Shown: positions 12,979 to 26,300 of the stretch, in pieces
How the letters are laid out: every line of letters begins with the position of its first letter
How positions within the stretch are numbered: the first letter of the stretch is position 1
Assembly (NCBI GenBank): GCA_028671895.1
Contig: CM053803.1
Location: 48,358,786-48,422,785, forward strand
Origin: Oenanthe sinensis
Taxonomy: Eukaryota > Streptophyta > Magnoliopsida > Apiales > Apiaceae
Length of the DNA stretch: 64,000 bases
Direction of reading: 5' to 3'
Notes under the pieces: generated by a model
The model's database searches: none
Told to the model about the DNA's origin: nothing
Seen by the model: only the letters and a program-made list of their open reading frames with translations
Made by a program: the position numbers and the translations under genes

Positions 12979-15900
12979 TAACAAACAATGGTAACATATA
13001 GAGTTATCGGGTAATAAATATATAGGTCATTAAAAATGTATCCGTAGTGTTACTAATCGTTGGATAATTTTCTTATATCTTCGACCTATTATTCACTTTC
13101 ATCCTGGATTACTATGTTAATTCTGCATCTAATCGCATGAAATATTCTTTTCTTTCAAAACCCCATCTAATCACATGAAATATTCTTTTCTTTCAAAACC
13201 CCGCACACCTACATACATGCACAAAAAAATAATTATCTAGGTTAATTCAAAAAATTAAATTTTATTTCTTACACCATTCTTCTAACAAAGGCTACTTCAG
13301 ACAAATCCTGTGACTCACTCCTTGACTATGGGAAAAAAATAAAGAAACAACCCCAGCTAACACCAACATACTTTCCAATTTTGAAAGTGTGACAGAAATT
13401 AAAAGAAAAAAACACAGGAGTTTAAGATGGGGGCAGTCATTGAAAAAAATTATTGGGAAGATTATGATAAAACCAAAATACCTATTGTCGACAAAAGGTT
13501 GTAGATACTAATACAATATTATCACAGCGGATCAGTTTGTTTACAGTAGTGGCAAGAGATTGTACAATTAAATTTTCTGCCGAGTTTTATCAGTTCCATG
13601 TCGGGTTCGGGTAAAATATTTTAACCCATTTCCGGTATAGGTCAGCTTCGGTTTGCTTAAAAATGTGACTGGGTACAGACATACAGTCACCTGACCCATT
13701 AGCCAAAACTGTCACCCCTATTTATTGCTATGATGTGAGTAACAAAATATAATCAATTTGCTAGCATATACACATTACCAATTACCAAATATAAACCAAA
13801 CATTATTAACTTCATTCTGATTTCTTTCTGGGGTTAATGTTTATTACTTTTCTGGAACTTGGATTAGCAAAATCCACTGCAGATTCAGTAATTAAATCCA
13901 TAACCACCCAAACCCTATTCGCAGAAATTATTTCGATATCATTTGATCGACATATGCTTAAGAAGAGATGAGGCAACAAACACATAAAATTTAAGAGGAG
14001 CATTAATAAGCGCCAGGATATGATTTAATAGGTGGAAAATATGTAGTGATCCAGAAACAAGTCACCACAATAAAAGATAGAAAGCCACGACATGTCTGGT
14101 CGAGGCGAGAGCATCACAAAGTAAGCTGATACATTAACAAACACAAATAAAATGGAGTAAAATGTTATATGTACATAGAGAGGAGAATATTTGTAGTAAA
14201 AAATAAAAAATGTAACATGTGTACCTGAAATTTCAGCCATTGTTTCATCTGTATCTGATTCCAGAGAGTCAGTCTCAGAAGAGTCTGTTTCTGTATCTTC
14301 CGTTGATCCAGAAGTGTTGCCCTGGCTGAGATCAGCAGGATGATTGTTATTATTTTCAAGTTTGAATGGTGAACCTTCCATGTCTTTAGGACGGATTTCG
14401 GAATCATCTGTTGAATCACTGGATTTTGTCGGGTCAACATGTTTGCTCCTCTTTGCACTACCTTGCACTCCAGAAGTGTTGCCCTGGTTGAGATCAGCAT
14501 GATGATTGTTATTATCTTCAAGTTTGAATGGTGAACCTTCCATGTCTTTAGGACGGATTTCGGAATCATCTGTTGAATCACTGGATTTTGTTGGGTCAAC
14601 ATGTTTGCTCCTCTTTGCACTACCTTGCACTCCAGTCTGCTCCTCCCCTTTTGCATATAGAGAAACAATACTATCTTCAGGCTTTAACGACGGAGGAGCT
14701 GGTAACATTTCACTACTCTCTATTACTTGAACAAGGGGGCGGCGCCTATCACGCCTCTTGGCTATGGAATCTTCAGCCAGCCCCTCATCTGACCTCTTCT
14801 TTTTCGTTAAGAAAGCTTTGTCATTGGCATGAACAGTGTGGTCAGTGCTCGAACCACCACCATTAAGAGGAGCATGAGAACTATCATATAATGGAGATTT
14901 TGATGGACAATTAGAATCAACTGAAGGAAGCTTACGCTTTGGAGAAGTAACCTTAAGACCAAGGTCCTGCAAACCTCTCATCCGAGGTAGTATAATAGAG
15001 TTCTCGTCATCCCCACTCAATTGTTTTCCCTCTTTAACTTCCTGTGTTTGCAGGTGAGGACTAGTGATACCCTTAAGTGGCAGATCCAGTTCCTCAGAAA
15101 GTTGATGATTTTTCGGGTCTACGAATTTGCCATTGCCATTTCGCCAGCTTTCTGCAGATGTAGCCAACTCCTTTTTCACCGCATCAGATGATTTACTGAT
15201 CTTGTAATTAGACGACGAGCCCAGTTTCTCATATTGTTTCTCCAAAAATTGCTTCTCAAGTTCAATAGCATGAATAATAGCATCTTCCCTACGTGCATAT
15301 TTCTCTCTCTTTTTAGGAGGCATTCCCTGGGAAGACTCAGCTTTGTCAATACAATCATCAAATTCACCGCATCTGAATGCCTTCACACGCTTAGACTTCT
15401 CCATATTGTACCAATCTCTAATGCAACATCAGATGAAAACAAAATAAATAACTAAAAAGAAAAGAAAAATTCAGTAAATATGAAAAATAAATAAGAACTT
15501 TTGATGATATGTATTTTTAATTTCATTAAAGGAAAAAAGGTTGGCATAATATGTGATGTTTGACGAGTACTTTAATAAGATTAATTTTTTTAAAAAATGA
15601 TGATATTGATACATAGAAAATAAAGTTACTAAAAGCACTTTTTGGTCAATAAGGATGTAAAAAAGTGGCATGCATAGACAAAAATACTTCCCGCGTCAGG
15701 AAAAATATACTTATTCTGTTATAGTAATATATTTTGAGCAATCCCTGATATGATTCTCTCTTAAAAAACAGTTTTTCAAAATACTAACATTGTTCGACTA
15801 ACTACATTCCAAACTTTAAGCGATTTCCAATATTGACATATATAGTAAATTACATTCATAATAACAAACAAGATCATGGAGAACATGAAACAGACAAAAT

Positions 15901-16187
15901 GATAACAACGGACAGTAATTAACAACGGATTAGAAAATTTTATAGAATCAAAAGATACACGTGTCAGTAAAAAGTAGTGTTAAGCAGACTCACACACTGG
16001 CATCTTCCCTTCCAAGAAGCTTAACTGGAGTCCCGGATCGAGGAGACAAGACATGCGAACCGGAGAGGTCTTCATCACCTAAAATCTTGCCTGGCCACCA
16101 AGACCCATTGCGTCGCCTGACCCAAACAATGGAGCCAACAGTACAGTCAACCACGCCCGTGCTCGTCCCTGTATCAGAGCTTCCCAT
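11628..16187 (-). CDS. PWWP-domain protein (plant Tudor/PWWP/MBT-type)
   Basis: Three coding exons (16187-15994, 15417-14225, 12706-11628) join in phase to 821 residues. The N-terminal PWWP domain (residues about 14-85) begins DCTVGSIVWVRRRNGSWWPG, with the SWWP core at 29-32. It continues through SPRSGTPVKLLGREDASV and, across intron 1, DWYNMEKSKRVKAFRCGEFD. PWWP domains bind methylated histone tails and DNA, so a nuclear chromatin role is expected. The rest is charged and probably disordered, with a conserved KYARREDAIIHAIELEKQ helix and, in exon 3, VSKWQLKGKRNTRTLTKRF. The closest relatives I recall are the Arabidopsis proteins At1g51745 and At3g21295. Exon 2 carries a tandem 54-residue duplication. 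Exon 3 has a 12-base repeat encoding LNPELNPELN. Intron 2 is 1.5 kb and could hide a small extra exon. The start is favoured because the PWWP domain begins soon after it and a telo-box lies upstream. Confidence 0.9.
12077..12116 (-). repeat. In-frame 12-bp tandem repeat
   Basis: The unit gttaagttcagg is repeated about three times in exon 3 of the PWWP gene and encodes the NPEL tetrapeptide run. The unit is a multiple of three, so copy-number change would keep the frame. Confidence 0.8.
12942..12978. repeat. (AT)n(GT)n microsatellite
   Basis: An uninterrupted run of AT dinucleotides changes to GT dinucleotides inside intron 2 of the PWWP gene. It is a compound dinucleotide repeat and likely polymorphic. 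Confidence 0.9.
13126..13201. repeat. Two-copy 38-bp tandem repeat in a PWWP intron
   Basis: The phrase catctaatcgcatgaaatat and the following ttcttttctttcaaaacccc occur twice, 38 bp apart, with one mismatch. It lies in intron 2 and has no coding role. Confidence 0.8.
13570..13722. repeat. Fragment of a dispersed plant repeat ending in GTCACCCCTA
   Basis: The sequence cgggttcgggtaaaatattttaaccc, the later ctgacccatt and the terminal tgtcacccctattt form a pattern common in plant genomes at the end of a non-autonomous DNA transposon. A similar end is found in intron 17 of the exportin gene (near 38,715-38,730). Only one edge is convincing. Confidence 0.4.
14309..14634 (-). repeat. Intragenic 162-bp tandem duplication in the PWWP gene
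   Basis: Two adjacent copies of a 162-bp unit (54 codons, frame-preserving) lie in exon 2, at about 14309-14470 and 14471-14632. The encoded unit runs from GVQGSAKRSKHVDPTK through DDSEIRPKDMEGSPFKLE to HADLNQGNTS. The copies differ at only a handful of positions (for example EDNNNHHADLN versus ENNNNHPADLS), which points to a recent event. The unit is acidic/basic and low in complexity, outside the PWWP domain. Confidence 0.95.
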
Positions 16188-17352
16188 CCCTATATATATC
16201 TATATAATGTATACACTCTCTCTACTCCTACTAACTCTAAAAAATGAATGATCTTCAAAAAGATTAGCCCCCAACCACAAACAATTTGTATTCTCTTTTC
16301 TCCACCAAAACAATAACTATCAAAAGGATAAAAATATAAACTTGAATTTTCAAAACCCAAAAAAACTAAATTGAATGGAGAAAGAAGGCGAATACTGATG
16401 ATCACTTACAGCAAAGAGCTAACACCTCCAACAGATTAACCTCCGGAGAAAAAGATTGAAAATTGGCGACGAATACGTAGGATCCGACATTTGGAGGATC
16501 CGACAAAGAGGGCTAGGGCTAGGGTTAGGGTTTTCATTCAATACCGGATTGTTCAATACGGGTCGTGTTGACTCACAAATTACAATAGCAGAGACGAGTT
16601 TTTTAACAGAACGGTACCGTTTTCTATAGCTGGGTCTCGGGTTATACTGTACATATATCCCTCGATTTTAGTGGGCGGGGCCCAAAATCCACATACATAT
16701 AAATGGAGTGACAGTTTAATCGGCCCACAGTTGTAAAATTAATAACCAAACCAACTTACCTGTGTCACGATCCTTGACATAATAATAATAATAATAATAT
16801 TTGATCCTTGACAAGTTTACTGCTAGCTCTATTATTGTGAATATAAATGTTTGGTCACTGCAACTGAAGATGCCATTTCCAATTCATAAGGTCAAAACAA
16901 GGCTGATATGAGACAACATTAATTAAACACTTTGACATGCTTCGGCCATGGGTGCACATGCCACTGACTTGATGTTCCAAAATGGAGTATGCTTTTACGA
17001 TTTGGCAGGATATATATATATATATATCAAAAACCATCATAAATTACTCACTCACAGCACCACATTCATTTTCAACTGTAATTAATTACAAATAAAGCCA
17101 TTGATAATTTAAATTCAAACTATACATGATAATTAGTTGATGTTGAGTAAGTAGCGTGAGAGCCTCCATCCAGGAGCAGATGCTTTCGATCTTAGGGGCA
17201 CCGTCATTCACATATTTTTACCTCCGATACTTGTATTTTTCTATCTATCCATTTCACATATTTGAATCTTTATTTTTCTACCTACTTGTAAGTAAGGGAT
17301 GGAGTAGAGAACCTACATTCAAGTGTACTCTGCCAAATATACAACAACAGGT
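16188..17352. other. Intergenic region between PWWP start and RSH stop
   Basis: 1.16 kb holding the PWWP 5' region and the RSH 3' UTR. Besides the regulatory motifs listed separately it contains an AAT trinucleotide run (about 16,781-16,801) and a TA run (about 17,011-17,029). No additional gene is supported: the open frames at 16,190-16,405 and 17,156-17,680 lack any recognisable feature, and the latter overlaps the RSH last exon in antisense. Confidence 0.6.
16505..16730 (-). promoter_or_regulatory. Telo-box and TGGGCC site II motifs upstream of the PWWP gene
   Basis: On the minus strand, AAACCCTAACCCTAGCCCTA (about 16512-16533) is a plant interstitial telomere motif (telo-box). TTGGGCCCC (16677-16685) and TGGGCC (16722-16727) are TCP-bound site II elements. 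This pairing is typical of promoters of genes expressed in dividing cells. It lies 320-540 bases upstream of the start codon, so the transcript start and a possible 5' UTR intron probably fall between. Confidence 0.6.
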
Positions 17353-20300
17353 CTACTTTCTAAGCTCAATAACATCACCATCTTTAAGCTGTGTATTTGG
17401 CAATACAAGATGTCCGTTTACAGCCACTAGCTTCCCATCGATACCTGCTCTTCTAGCAGCATCTGCAGCAGTGCTTCCAGTTCTCAACCTCATTATATCA
17501 CCATTGGGCCAGCATACAACCACCACCTCCCCATTAGAGACAGAGTTTGCCATCTTTACATATTTATTCGATTGTTGGAAACCAGCTTCAGAACACAACT
17601 GCTCTTCCCACTGTAGCATTGTCCTGAGTAGATGGACCTGTAAAATTTACAAGTTATTTAGGCATAAAAAACGGTGCTAAAACTTAAAACTGCGACCACA
17701 TTTTACATAGTAATAGGGCTAACGCTTTTTCTCAAATCCTCTTTCTCTGTTTTATACAGAAAGCTTACCGAAAATTTACTGCAAGGTTCTTGTAGGTTAT
17801 TATTTCAATATTATGCATACATTAACTATTATTCATATTATTAAATATTATCAATATTATGATAAAAAGCACGGGGCAATGAACCATGTAATGTACGGAT
17901 GTGAATATTTATTAATTAATTAGTAGAATCAATGAACATTTAGCATAAAAGAAACCTCAGATGCATGAGTTGAAATCCTGAAGAGAAGAATTTTGGTCCA
18001 TAAGCACCAAAAACAATTGAGTACTCTAAATGTCTCCAATACAAACCTTGTTATTAATGCCACAGTCCCTTGAATTTGTATCAATGGAGTCTGAGCCTGG
18101 ATTATTGTAGCAGCTAGAGTTGGATAGAACAGATTCAACCTGTTTTCCCTCAAAAACAGCGGCAACAACATCCCAGTATCTAGTTTCCTCTTCTTCAGTC
18201 AAATCAATCACTTGTATGAAAGTTGGTAGGTGGCGCTCAAATTGGTCTTGCTGAAAATCAATGGAAACCTTTAGACCACATTCCAAAAGTCATTTTAATG
18301 AGCATGATGTGCCAAAAATCATTTTTTTTGCAGTGCTATTCACATGTGTGTGTGTGTATTAGAGATGAATGAGTTAAGGGCATTTTAGTATTTTAGCTTG
18401 TTATGTTTTATTATATAAACAATGAGATATGTATTTTAGATTTATAAGTTCATTACAATAAAACCCTAGTTTTCTCTCTTAATTTATCATGGTATCAAAA
18501 GCTAGGCTTCGAAGGAGATACTCATCAAATTTGTTGCTTGATTAGGGCTAAAAGTAGAAGTTTAATCGAATTATTAGAGAGAGATAATTAAGCTACAAAA
18601 AGAAAATTATTGTGAAAATTCTCAGGAATTTTTTGCCTGGATCAGCCAGCTTGTTTTTGGAATTCCTGGAGTTTCAACCGCTGGATCGGTATGAAATATG
18701 GATTGAGTGTTGTATGCATCAGTATCTAAATTCTGAACGGTTAAGATCGTATTTTGAAGTCGAGAGAGTCTGAATAGGCTGCCTTTATTTTATTCTTTAA
18801 ACTGTTGATCCTGTAGTTTGGGTGTTGTTGAATGTTGATTGATTGGTTTCCCTCTTATTCAATTATCTGGAAATTCCTCATTTATTAATTTAGTATATTT
18901 GCTTTAGATTTGGTATTGGGTTTTGGATTTGGATTGAATTTTAGATTTAGATTTGCTTTGGAATTAAAACTGGTTATTTTGATTTTGGATTTGGTTTTGG
19001 GGTTGACTTCGTATTCGTCTTCGATTTCATATTCCGATTCGGTATCAATTCAGTTCAGAAATTTCTCGCTATGTATGTCTCATCTTCAACATGATTTTGT
19101 CATCTAGTACTTCAAGTATGTCTTCTTCTTTATGGATTTTGGATTCGGGTGCATCTCATCATTGGTTGTCTTTTGTTTCGTTATCTACTCATTCAACTTT
19201 GTCCATTATGACTGCTGATGGCACTCCTATGCCATTGAAAGCTGTTGGTATGTCTAGTTGATTTTTTATTTCCTTCTAACTAGTTGTGTAGTGAATCTGA
19301 GCTCTCAAAAAGTGACTGGGAAAGGTCGCAATTCCTAGTGGATATGTCTTCTTTTCGGTTGAGTAATTTGTCTTCTGATTTTTATTTATGGCATGCTCGT
19401 TCAGGTCACATTTCTCAGTCTCATTTACAGTTTTTGGTATCTAATGGAGCTTTGGGACAATTGAAAGCTCATGATACTTCTGATTGTTGCTGTTATAAAC
19501 TAGCTAAATTTGCTCCTTTACCTTTCTATAAGAGTCTTAGATATTCTCTTGCTCCATTTAATATGGGACCCGCTTTATGCCTATGATAGGGGGATCTAGA
19601 ATCTAGATATTATGTTTCTTCCGTTGATGATTTTACTGATTATACAAGGGTTTATCTTATGAAGTGTAAGTCTAATTTTCTAGATATCTTCAAATATTTC
19701 AGAGCTCGTGCCAAAACTCAACACAAGACCGTCATTAAATGTTTTCGTTGTGATTTGATTTGCGGGGTGAATAAAGTTCTAATTCTTTTTGTCTATTACT
19801 AGCTTCTAATGGGACCGTACGTCAAATTTCATGCACCAACACTCCTCAGCAAAACAGTGTTGCTGAAAGAAAAACACAGTCATCTTGTTGAAACAACCCG
19901 CTCATTTTTGTTGTCAGCTAATGTTCTTAATGTGTTTTTGGGTGAAGCACTTCTTACATATACTTAAATGATTAATAGAATTCCAACTGCTCAAAATTCA
20001 AGTTGTATCCTATTGAGAAACTATATGAAGATGTGTCAGGTTAGGCTTCATTGTGCATTTTTGGTTGTACTTTTTTCCCTCAAACCTCAAGTTGAGTGTA
20101 CCATATTATCTCCCAAGTCTGCTTTGTGTATCTTTTTGGGCTATGGTGTTGCTCACAGTTATCGTTGTTTTGATCCAATTAGTCAAAATATGTATGTTTT
20201 TTTACATGTTTTTTTAGAGCATATTCCCTTTTTCTCTGTTCTTGCTAGTTCACATCATGTGACACAGACACACGGAAGTTGTGAAAGTTTCAACCACAAA

Positions 20301-23300
20301 TTCTAATACTTCAGTTCCTGAGACATCTACATCTCAACCTCCCACAGCTCCACCTCGTGAGACATCCATATCTGAAAGTCCCACATCTGCACCTTTATCT
20401 ACAACCACTCAATCGTCTTTAGAGATTTTAAATCCTCCTCCAATCCGTCAGTCCACTCGTATACGCAAGTCCAATGGAGTTCCTAATTTCTCTTACTCAT
20501 CTTATTCTCCTTCGTTTGCTTCATTTGTTGCTTTTATTCACGGTTTGTCTGATCCCGCATCCTATTCGTGATCCTCTTTGGCAAACAACTATGGTTGAGC
20601 AACTTACTGCTTTATATCAGACTCATACATGGAATTTGGTTCCATTGCCACCTTGAAAACATAATGGTTATCATTAGGTCTATAAAATTAAGACCAAATC
20701 TGATGGATCCGTTGAGCGTTATAAAGTTCAACTTATTACTAAAGGCTACTCTCAGTATGGCAGGGACTATGAAGAGAGCTTTGTGCCTGATGCAAAGATG
20801 ATGATTGTTCATACTTTGATTGCAGTTGCTTCTGTTTGTATGGTGATCTTCATGAGAAAGTTTATATGACACCTTCTTCTGGTCTTCCGCATCGACCTGG
20901 TTAGGTTGGCAGACTTCATAAATCAATCTATGGTCTTCAACAATCATCTCGGTTTTGGTTTGAGAAATTTTCTATAGTTCTCACTTCATTTTCTTCCTCG
21001 TCATGATTCTGCTTTATTTGTCAGATCCTTTTGTCTTTATATGTTCACGACACATTAAAATGTGAACTAGCTCGTTGTTTGCTACAAAAGATTTGGGTTT
21101 ACTCTATTTTCTCAAAATTGAGGTTTCTAGTTCATCAAAGGGCTATCTTTTATCTCAATCTAAGTACATTGCTGAGTTGTTATACCGTGCACATCTTATT
21201 GATAACAAGAACGTAAATTCTACTATAGAGATAAATGTTAGATATTCTCCATCTCATGGTCTTACTTCAGCGGATCCTAGTTTATATCATATGAGTATGG
21301 GCAGTCTTGTTTATCTCACTGTTACTCGTCTGAATATTGTGCATCGTTGCAGCATATCAATGCTTACTGTTGCAGCATCGTGAGTTTGAGGGGATGTTAA
21401 CATATATATTATAGATAGCTAGCTAGCTAGCTAGATAGATAGATAGATATTTTAATATGAGATATTTGAGTTATGGGTATAAGACTTTTAGCTTGCTATG
21501 ATTTACTATATAAACAATGAGATATGTAGTTTAGATTTTAAGTTCAATAATAAAACCCTAGTTTTCTCTCTTTTTTTTAAAGTTATCACAAAGTTCAGGA
21601 AGCTAGCAAAAGGTTTATATGTAGTTCTCGACTTGGAAGCTATCTATCTATTCATGTAAAGATAATTATTTACTAATTTGTGTATTTGTCTTTGTGTATA
21701 AGATAAGAATCTTGCACGAAAAAACTGCTAGTATACCATTCTAGATTGTCATACAGTATGTTCAATTTTTAATAAAGAGAAAGATGTCAAATATACCTTG
21801 TGGTATATACCATCTCGGCAGAGTGTATACTTTTCTAAGCATGTACACCAATCTCCATGTCCAGGTTCACACCACCACTCATCAGAGACCTAAAAAGTTA
21901 TTTTCCATAAAAATTTACATTGGAGAAATAGTTGCATCAAAAGTTTCTCTCGCTCGTCGATATATATTTTACTGAACATGATTGTACATTTGTATGCAAG
22001 TGCAAGAAGTTTAAATGAAATAAGTGAGTAAACTCAACCTTTTTGTGTAGCATTGCATAAGCCTCCCATCTCTTTAGTTGATAAGATGATCTTCTGTCAG
22101 CCACTGCTTCGGAAGCTGCTAATGCAAAACTTACAGCAACAAGCAATTCTTTGCCACCCTGATCAACTCTGCATAGGCAAGTCCCAACTCCCATCAACAA
22201 GTTTTTGAAGGTTGAGTTATGAGTCACAATTAGTACGATGCTTACCTGACAATAACTGCAGCAAACAAGTTACTCCCTTCAACTCTAAGAACTGGATGCC
22301 CAGCTTTGAGGAAACCATACTTATGGGGACTACCTCCTTCAATAGAGTTCTGATCTTCCATCTCATTTGAGGAATATGATGACATTAATCCAGAACCAAT
22401 TATATTGTTCTTCAAGGGAAATGTACTTCCAGCTTCTTTGTAAAGCCAATGTGCAGCAACTCCATGTTCAGCATATTCATGCATCCTCTATAGGGAAGTG
22501 CCAGATATCAGTGTTAGCTATCTTAAAAAGCCTGTATCAATGGTATACTTAAGTGTACACAAATTGACTGGTGAGCTTCTTCTAAGTGTAGTACCTGAGT
22601 TCTTATTTGAACTTCCAAAGGTGAGCTATCTGGGCCTTGCACTGCAGTGTGCAGAGACTGAGATTGGGAAAATAAAGTCCAGATGTTAAGTGAGGTATAG
22701 GTATAGGAAAGCAGAAAAGACATATAACTATGCATAATATAGCTAATTTCTTATCCTCAAGTGTTTCTCAGCACTTTGTGACAAGCTCAAACTACGCAAA
22801 TCTATACTAAACATACTAAACAATGAATGGATAGAGTTCTATGATAGATAGGTCTTCAAAAAGCTTGGAACCCACACCAATAAAACAAATACAGAATTTA
22901 TAACATTCTATAAAAAGCTGTAATGCCTTTGCAATGGTATGTCATAATACCATATTTGGTTACTCCCCTATATTTGAAAAGGTCATACTTTTTCTAATTA
23001 AAAGGTCTATTATTAATACTTGACAACTACAAGAAAACATAACATTTTTTAGAATACTCCATACAATATTAACATTAACATGTATCACAGATGAAAAAAA
23101 AGTAGCATTATCTTTATTACTTAAAAGCAAAATTTGTTATTATCTTACATGTTCAATTAAAAAAAGAAATCGATTTTGCAATTATATCCCCCCGTCCATA
23201 GAATCTTATTATAAATCTTTTATTAGAATTGTCCCCAAAATTTTAAAAAATATTTTTTTAAAACATCTATGAAACCTTATTTTTAGAAGAATTTTCTATT

Positions 23301-26300
23301 AACCATTACTATCTTCACTAAATTTTATAAATGTAATGTATACTATCTCATCCCCTTCTTAATAGTAAAAGATAGGGTTCTGGCATGTGAGGTGAGTATT
23401 TAAACTTATGTATTTTTTTGTAAGTTCAATTAGAAAAAACTTAACTACTAACTCGCAAATTTAACTCGAACCATTGACCTTTAGTAAAGTTAGGTCAATT
23501 ACAAGAAAATTAACTACTCACGCACACATTTGACTTGAACCCTCAACCTTTGGTAAAAATGAAACAAAGGTAAAAATGAAGGAATGAGGAGGGATATAGC
23601 AGGTTGAGCATTGAAGGAGAAAAAAATAACTTACATATATTGTATTAACATTATTAATATGACAAACGTTGAATTATAATATATATTTCAATGTTTTCAT
23701 TAGAATTTGCAATTATAAATCTTTTTTATAATATTCTATTTGAATCTTAATTTCTACAAGAATTTACAATTAGATTTTGTTTTATATTTCTCAATCAACA
23801 TCCTGCTAAAATTGAAATGCAAATTTAAAATTAAAACTATTACTCCTTATATTTCAAAACAAAGGTATCATTTATTTTAGATTGTGTTTGGTAACTTGGA
23901 TTTCATTTCAAATCATGGATTTCAAATGACAAAATTTGAGTTGTCATTTCAAATTCTCATATTTGTACTAGTATTTAAATGCCTTGAAATTCAAATGAAA
24001 TCCATATCAAAATTCTTATGATTACCCAAACCTGTCATTTGATCAAATGTAGGATTTCAAATGAAATCCATGTTCCCAAATAGACCATTAATGTATTTAC
24101 AATTCCATAAGATAATAGATTTTTTTTTACACAAGTATTTTAAAATTTATAATTAATTTCTACACGCCTATATGAATTATGATGTTCCCCTAACTAAGTT
24201 AATATTGTTATCCTATCAGAAAGTTAATATATCATCAAAGATTACATTTACTTGGACAAATTACAGTTTCGCTTAAAATTAATATGTTTATTTAAAATTA
24301 ATAACAACCATAATTGTCTTCTACATAATTATATTCAATTTTAGGAATTTGTAAATTGTAACAAATAAATATGAGGTGTTATGTTCAAATATTATGTATA
24401 TAATGACCACTTAAATGATGTTCATTACTTCTACTTAACTCACATATAAATACGATTATATAGATATAATGCAATGTGATAAGTCCTAATTGCATATAGT
24501 TCAACCGCTAAAAAAAAAAATTTCCATTTTTCGCATAGGTTCAATCCTCTTACCACCATCAGCAAATAAATAAATCAAAGGGATTTCTAACCTGATAGCC
24601 ACTTGGCTTTGGGTTGACAATGTAATCATCAAGTTCACCATTGATTGGGATCCAAAGCCTGCAAGACGCAAAGAATCTATCTGACTAGCAGTATATAAAG
24701 AAACATTTCTGTAGTAGGTAGTACAAATTTTGATGAATCCCCTCTTGTAGATCTGACAACAATCAGAACTTTCCTGTGTAGTTCTAGGGAGCCTATCGCT
24801 TTATCTTGTGCATAGGGAAGCAACATAGTCCTTCCTATTTCCCCAAATTTTAACAAAATTGAATCTAAATTATAATATACAAATAAACCGTGCATTTCCC
24901 TCAGTCACCTGTGCACGATGTTAAGAAGATTGTAACAACCCTGTACTGCCTGTCCATGTAAAGTCCCATTGTTATCCCCAACAATTACCCTCAGTGCACG
25001 GGCATCATATATCTCCTGAATACCAACATCTTTTCGTTGCATCTGCAGCAAGTCAAGATACAGTAAGAAAGTATGAAACAATCTAACTTTGAATATTTTG
25101 CACTATGTTCACTTCACACTTCAGTATGAAATTGCTAGAGCCAAGGCACGCATGTTCACTTCACACTTCAGTACAAAATTGCTTGAGCTAAGGCACACAA
25201 ACACCAGGCTTACCTTGCTATAGATGCTGTATAAGCTTTTTAGACGACTGGATAAAGTTACCTCCATTCCAGGAACATAACTGCAAGTCTCGAACAGATA
25301 ACAAATCAAGGTGCACATACATACTGACACACATCACTTGTGATTTAGTTACATGTTCATTTCAGAATCTTACTAAAGTATAACGTTTGACTAAAGTACT
25401 TACGAAGTGGATATAAATAGCTCACGCTCCAGTGCCTCCTCACAAACTACCATAGATGATAAAGCTATTCCGGCATCCCTCACAACCTTTGGTTTTGTTT
25501 GAGGCTCTGAACATGTCCCAAAAGCATTGGAAAACTTAATACGCTTTCCTCGATCTAGCATGAGATCAAATGGCAGTACTGCCTGCAGAAGATCCTGTAA
25601 AAAACGGAGTAATAGCTTTCGTGATCTAGTGATCGAGTGAGTTCGTTACTCCCAAAGAAAATAATCTCAACTGTAAAATGATATTAACAGCTTGCTAAAT
25701 GCTACAGACTCGAAAATTTCAATCACAAAGTTCAAGTAATTTTTAGCCACATCCAACACAGCAAGAAACTTCATATTGTATTCTAAAGAGAATATCCTGT
25801 GTTTCTTCTGCATACGAAACACAATTCATGTGGGAGAGATTGGTGCCATACTATTAACTGAAACTGTATCTACAACCCCCCCAAAAAAAAAAAAATCTCT
25901 TCCAGGATTAACACACAAATACACAATGACCAAAGGGTACTTAACAAGGGTATAACCATATAATTAACAATTTCACATTTCTATGTTTAAAATCCTCTCA
26001 AATCATGTTAAGAAAATCATTATAAATTTATTTAGGTCAATTATATAAAAACTTCAAAAATTGTTATAAAAAAAAAAGAATGTACAAAAACCACAACCCT
26101 AACAAGCTTTTTCAACTATGTCCACATTCAAGACATAAAATGACATGAATATCACAGAATTGAAACAGTAGTGGCTGTGACGACAGTTCAGCAGAACTTT
26201 TGGTCTCAGGATACAGCAGCAGCATTGTCATAAATTCCAAGATTGTTACGATATTGAAAAAGATGGTAAAAATACAGTACTAACTTAATCACTAATGATT

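Noticed and set aside
14025..14224. Read-through extension of the PWWP exon 2 frame to a 459-codon protein
   Set aside because: A good donor (TCAG|GTACAC) at 14225/14224 joins in phase to the conserved VSKWQLKGKR exon. The extension is hydrophobic AT-rich intron.
16509..16534. Telomere-like TTTAGGG/CTAGGG repeats
   Set aside because: Only about three imperfect units at a gene 5' end. This is the telo-box promoter motif, not a chromosome end or a relic telomere array.
17156..17680. 174-codon plus-strand frame
   Set aside because: It is antisense to the RSH last exon, which encodes an unmistakable TGS domain.
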